Positions 6,078-8,049 of a stretch of DNA of 8,049 nt are shown one piece after another. The notes beneath the pieces are model-generated. The model saw only the letters and a program-made list of their open reading frames with translations, did no database searches and was not told where the DNA came from. The position numbers and the translations under genes were made by a program. This stretch comes from Clostridia bacterium. GTDB lineage: Bacteria > Bacillota > Clostridia > Oscillospirales > Acutalibacteraceae. Position 1 is the stretch's first letter. Every line of letters begins with the position of its first letter. The stretch is taken from the NCBI GenBank assembly GCA_017631745.1, contig JAGBSR010000082.1, forward strand, positions 1-8,049. Direction: 5' to 3'.

Positions 6078-6743
6078 TCAGGACATTGCCTTTCGCATAT
6101 ATATGAGTATTGCTTTTTCTCTTCGTGAAACCTGCACCTGAGACATTCCGAGCTCTTTGGCGGTTTTGACCTGTGTCAGACCCTTGAAATAACGAAGCTC
6201 AATAAGTCTGCGATCCCGTTCTTCGAGAGAGTTCACAACGGATTTGAGAGCGAGCTTTTCGGATATGGCTTCTTCCGGGGCGTCTGTGGGAATGTCAAGC
6301 TGAACAGTACCCTTTTCATCTGTGGCGGTAAGGGAGATAACGGGCATCGAAACTGTGATAAGCTCTGCCGCCTGAGAGATATCTACTCCTAATCTTTCGG
6401 CAAGCTCGCTTACTGTGGGCTCTCTGCCGAGCTCCAATGCCATTTCTTCCTTTATACGCATTGCGTGGCGCGCCTTTTCTTTAAGACTCCTGCCGATTTT
6501 TACAGCGCCACCGTCGCGGAAAATTCTTTTGATTTCACCTAAAATTACGGGCACAGCGTAGGTGGAAAAGGCGAAGCCTCTGCTTGAGTCGAAGTTATTT
6601 GCTGCTTTTATAAGTCCTATACAGCCTGCCTGAAAAAGGTCGTCGTATTCAACGCCTCTGCCTCGGAATTTATTGGCGCAGGCGTGGACAAGGCCGTAGT
6701 TTTTTTCAATAAGCTCCTGATTTGAAATATTACTTTCTGTCAA
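6078..6743 (-). CDS. sigF: RNA polymerase sporulation sigma factor SigF (SpoIIAC)
   Basis: SigF is the first compartment-specific sporulation sigma factor. It directs RNA polymerase in the forespore after release from SpoIIAB. The 221-residue protein has the sigma-70 layout of the SigF/SigB/SigG group. Region 2 covers about 8-85, with core-binding and -10 recognition motifs DDLFQAGCIGLIKA (34-47) and FSTYAVPVILGEIKR (59-73). Region 3 covers about 86-135, and region 4 (about 165-218) has the helix-turn-helix GLTQVKTAKELGMSQVQVS (188-206). Identity as SigF rather than SigG rests on the spoIIAA-spoIIAB genes directly upstream. The only workable start is TTG at 6743: an in-frame stop lies just upstream and no ATG or GTG comes before it. 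The gene follows spoIIAB by 21 bases, unlike the directly abutting spoIIAA/spoIIAB pair. No other in-frame ATG occurs before residue 95. Confidence 0.95.
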   Translation of the reverse strand: MTESNISNQELIEKNYGLVHACANKFRGRGVEYDDLFQAGCIGLIKAANNFDSSRGFAFSTYAVPVILGEIKRIFRDGGAVKIGRSLKEKARHAMRIKEEMALELGREPTVSELAERLGVDISQAAELITVSMPVISLTATDEKGTVQLDIPTDAPEEAISEKLALKSVVNSLEERDRRLIELRYFKGLTQVKTAKELGMSQVQVSRREKAILIYMRKAMS

Positions 6744-6746
6744 TAA

Positions 6747-6758
6747 CTCCTCACTCCT
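6747..6758 (-). promoter_or_regulatory. Tandem ribosome binding sites before the TTG start of sigF
   Basis: The minus strand reads AGGAGTGAGGAG just before TTATTG. The first AGGAG is 10 bases from the TTG and the second only 3 bases, so the first is probably the one used. These sites support the TTG start, since no ATG or GTG is available in frame. Confidence 0.6.
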
Positions 6759-6764
6759 GACTTG

Positions 6765-7199
6765 TCATAGTCTTTTGCCCCAAATTCGTTTTTCCATTGT
6801 TACGGTTGTTCCCGTATCAGGCTTTGAGGCAACTCTGACTTTATCCATAAAGGATTCCATAACCGCAAAGCCAAGTCCTGCTCTTTCTTCGCCTGCCGTT
6901 GTATACAGAGGCTCCATAGCTTTTTCGATGTCGGCTATGCCCACACCTTTGTCGCGGATTTTGATTCTGATAATATTATTTTCAAATATGCTTACAGTTA
7001 TGTAAATTTTACCGCATTTTTCTTTGTAGCCGTGTACTATTGCATTGGTAACGGCTTCGCTGACAGCGGTTTTTATATCGGTGAGCTCTTCGATATTGGG
7101 GTCGGTACAAGCGATAAAGGAAGATACCGCCACACGGGAAAATCCCTCGTTTATACTGCGCGAATCCATTGTAAGTTTAAGTTCGTTGATGATATCCAT
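6765..7199 (-). CDS. spoIIAB: Anti-sigma F factor and serine kinase SpoIIAB
   Basis: SpoIIAB binds SigF and keeps it inactive. It also phosphorylates SpoIIAA, and it releases SigF when unphosphorylated SpoIIAA binds it. It is a small GHKL-fold ATPase. At 144 residues it is the usual size. The N box SEAVTNAIVHGY (47-58) carries Glu48 and Asn52 for Mg-ATP binding, DKGVGIAD (83-90) is the G1 box, and RAGLGFAVME (106-115) is the G2 box. Arg22 in FSRV corresponds to the arginine (Arg20 in Bacillus) that contacts both SigF and SpoIIAA. The ATG directly follows the spoIIAA stop (TAAATG). Its AAGGAGG site lies within the last codons of spoIIAA, so translation of the two is probably coupled. This fits the need for matched amounts of the two partners. 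Confidence 0.97.
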   Translation of the reverse strand: MDIINELKLTMDSRSINEGFSRVAVSSFIACTDPNIEELTDIKTAVSEAVTNAIVHGYKEKCGKIYITVSIFENNIIRIKIRDKGVGIADIEKAMEPLYTTAGEERAGLGFAVMESFMDKVRVASKPDTGTTVTMEKRIWGKRL

Positions 7200-7520
7200 T
7201 TATACAACCTCCTTTTGTTTTATTTCGCCGAGCTTTTCAAGGCCTGCAAGTACCATAACCTTATATGCTCCCGGTGAGAGATTTTCAACTCTGATTCTGC
7301 CCTGAACGGTTTTCATAAGCTTATATCTGCCCATAACAAGACCTATGCCTGATGAATCCATAAATGTAACAGCAGAAAAATCAAGGACAAGCAGTGCAGG
7401 ATGCTTGTGAATTATGGCGTCGTCTATGCTTGCTCTTATGAGGGATGCACTGTGATGGTCTATTTCTCCGCTGAGATAGACCCGTATTTCTTTTGGCTTA
7501 TATTCTATTTTCGCTGACAT
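7200..7520 (-). CDS. spoIIAA: Anti-sigma F factor antagonist SpoIIAA (anti-anti-sigma factor)
   Basis: SpoIIAA is a STAS-domain protein that, when dephosphorylated by the phosphatase SpoIIE, binds SpoIIAB and frees SigF. It is 106 residues long, a little under the ~117 of Bacillus, and is one STAS domain throughout. The start is a strand pattern (IRVYLSGEID), followed by LLVLDFSAV and the phosphorylation loop TFMDSSGIGLVMGRYK. Ser57 in DSSG corresponds to the serine phosphorylated by SpoIIAB. The C-terminal half has the usual GRIRVENLSPGAYKV pattern. The ATG has a perfect AAGGAGG 5 bases upstream. It is the first gene of the spoIIA operon. The 100-base region before it holds the likely control sites, and folC lies upstream on the same strand. 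Confidence 0.97.
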   Translation of the reverse strand: MSAKIEYKPKEIRVYLSGEIDHHSASLIRASIDDAIIHKHPALLVLDFSAVTFMDSSGIGLVMGRYKLMKTVQGRIRVENLSPGAYKVMVLAGLEKLGEIKQKEVV

Positions 7521-7542
7521 AATAACCTCCTTAAAATAAATA

Positions 7543-7575
7543 ATCCCTTATGATAGCATTAGTATCATAAGGGAT
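7543..7575 (-). terminator. 13-bp perfect dyad; terminator of folC or operator of spoIIA
   Basis: ATCCCTTATGATA (7543-7555) and TATCATAAGGGAT (7563-7575) pair perfectly around a 7-base loop. On the minus strand the stem is followed by TTATTTATTTT, a broken T-run, and it lies 45 bases past the folC stop. A terminator for folC is the simplest reading. The poor T-run and the position only 22 bases before the spoIIAA start also allow an operator role. Confidence 0.6.
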
Positions 7576-7597
7576 AAAGTATGCAGTTTTTGCCGAA
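7564..7597 (-). promoter_or_regulatory. Candidate Spo0A-dependent promoter of the spoIIA operon
   Basis: On the plus strand TTTTTGCCGAAT holds TGCCGAA (7591-7597), an exact match to the Spo0A box core TGNCGAA. On the minus strand its complement starts TTCGGC (7592-7597), and TATGAT (7564-7569) follows after 22 bases. That spacing, with the box over the -35 position, is known for the Spo0A-activated spoIIG promoter of Bacillus. The Bacillus spoIIA operon uses SigH, but no AGGAnnT/GAAT pair was seen here. A single box match can be chance. Confidence 0.4.
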
Positions 7598-7620
7598 TAA
7601 GGTAAGGGGAAGAAAAAATA

Positions 7621-8049
7621 TTAATCTTTCATATTTCTTATTTCGCTTACAAGATAAAATGAGCCTGTTACTATAAGTACAGAATTATCATCTGTAAGAG
7701 ACAGCGCCTTTCTGTAAGCTTCGGCAGGGTCCGGGACAGAGAAGACATTTTTGCAGTAATACTTTGCACACTCAGCGAGAATCTCGGGAGCTTCACCTCG
7801 TATAGGATCTGTGAGAGTGAATACGATATTTTCAGCAAGGGAACCTATGACGGAAAGAGCATTAGTGTAGTTCTTATCCTTCATAAAAGACATAAGCAGT
7901 GTTATCTTTTTGTCTGTGAGGTATTTATCAGCCATAGCAGACAAAGCTTTTATGCAACCCTCGTTGTGTCCGCCGTCGAGGATGATGAGAGGCTCTTCTG
8001 AGAGTATTTCCATTCTGCCGGGAATGGTGAAATTATAAATGCCCTGAGT
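7621..8049 (-). CDS. folC: 3' part of folylpolyglutamate synthase / dihydrofolate synthase
   Basis: FolC adds glutamate to folates and, in bifunctional forms, also makes dihydrofolate from dihydropteroate. It is a cytoplasmic Mur-ligase-like ATP-dependent enzyme. Only the last 142 residues are present; the frame is open through the right edge, so the ATG at 8013 is an internal methionine. Seen here: TIPGRMEIL, where FolC has its conserved PGR segment, then LIILDGGHNEG in place of the usual DGAHN, the C-terminal ligase-domain pattern LLMSFMKDKNY, and the final GSFYLVSEIR typical of the family's end. The usual alanine of DGAHN is a glycine here, a mild change. The stop is 100 bases before spoIIAA on the same strand, with a hairpin in between. 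Confidence 0.9.
   Translation of the reverse strand, partial: TQGIYNFTIPGRMEILSEEPLIILDGGHNEGCIKALSAMADKYLTDKKITLLMSFMKDKNYTNALSVIGSLAENIVFTLTDPIRGEAPEILAECAKYYCKNVFSVPDPAEAYRKALSLTDDNSVLIVTGSFYLVSEIRNMKD

Noticed and set aside
8011..8013. ATG at 8013 as the start of a short minus-strand gene
   Set aside because: The frame continues to the right edge with FolC-like residues (PGR before the Met), so it is an internal methionine of a cut gene.

Overview
This window looks like an ordinary chromosomal stretch from an endospore-forming, low-to-medium GC Firmicute, most likely a gut-type clostridium of the Oscillospiraceae/Ruminococcaceae kind. The evidence is a complete spoIIAA-spoIIAB-sigF sporulation operon, strong AAGGAGG-type ribosome binding sites, rho-independent terminators, and Gram-positive secretion and lipoprotein signals. 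The genus is inference. No mobile element, CRISPR array, tRNA or rRNA was seen.

Left part (1-1760): the 3' end of a secreted beta-rich protein gene (+) faces galE (-) tail to tail, with one terminator for each strand between them. galE is UDP-glucose 4-epimerase, with the same length and catalytic residue numbers as the E. coli enzyme once the ATG start is used. Its promoter is back to back with that of rsmA and carries an 8-bp inverted repeat.

Middle (1764-3979): rsmA (16S rRNA dimethyladenosine transferase) is followed after 15 bases by a gene for an unrecognised membrane protein. That protein has a signal peptide, an extracellular domain of about 185 residues and three C-terminal membrane helices, and looks like a sensor without an output domain. 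A 305-base non-coding stretch follows, holding a + strand terminator and a - strand terminator.

Right part (3980-8049, all minus strand, so transcription runs right to left): the 3' end of folC, then spoIIAA, spoIIAB, sigF, then a lipoprotein of the DUF5696 type. SpoIIAA (anti-anti-sigma), SpoIIAB (anti-sigma kinase) and SigF form the partner-switching module that turns on the first forespore sigma factor. The 100 bases upstream of spoIIAA hold an exact TGNCGAA Spo0A-box match and a 13-bp perfect dyad. The DUF5696 gene starts 70 bases after sigF with no clear terminator between them. It has its own extended -10 promoter and a weaker match to a forespore-type promoter.

No clearly new system is visible. 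The points most worth checking are the spoIIA control region, the link between sigF and the DUF5696 lipoprotein, and the output-less membrane protein behind rsmA.
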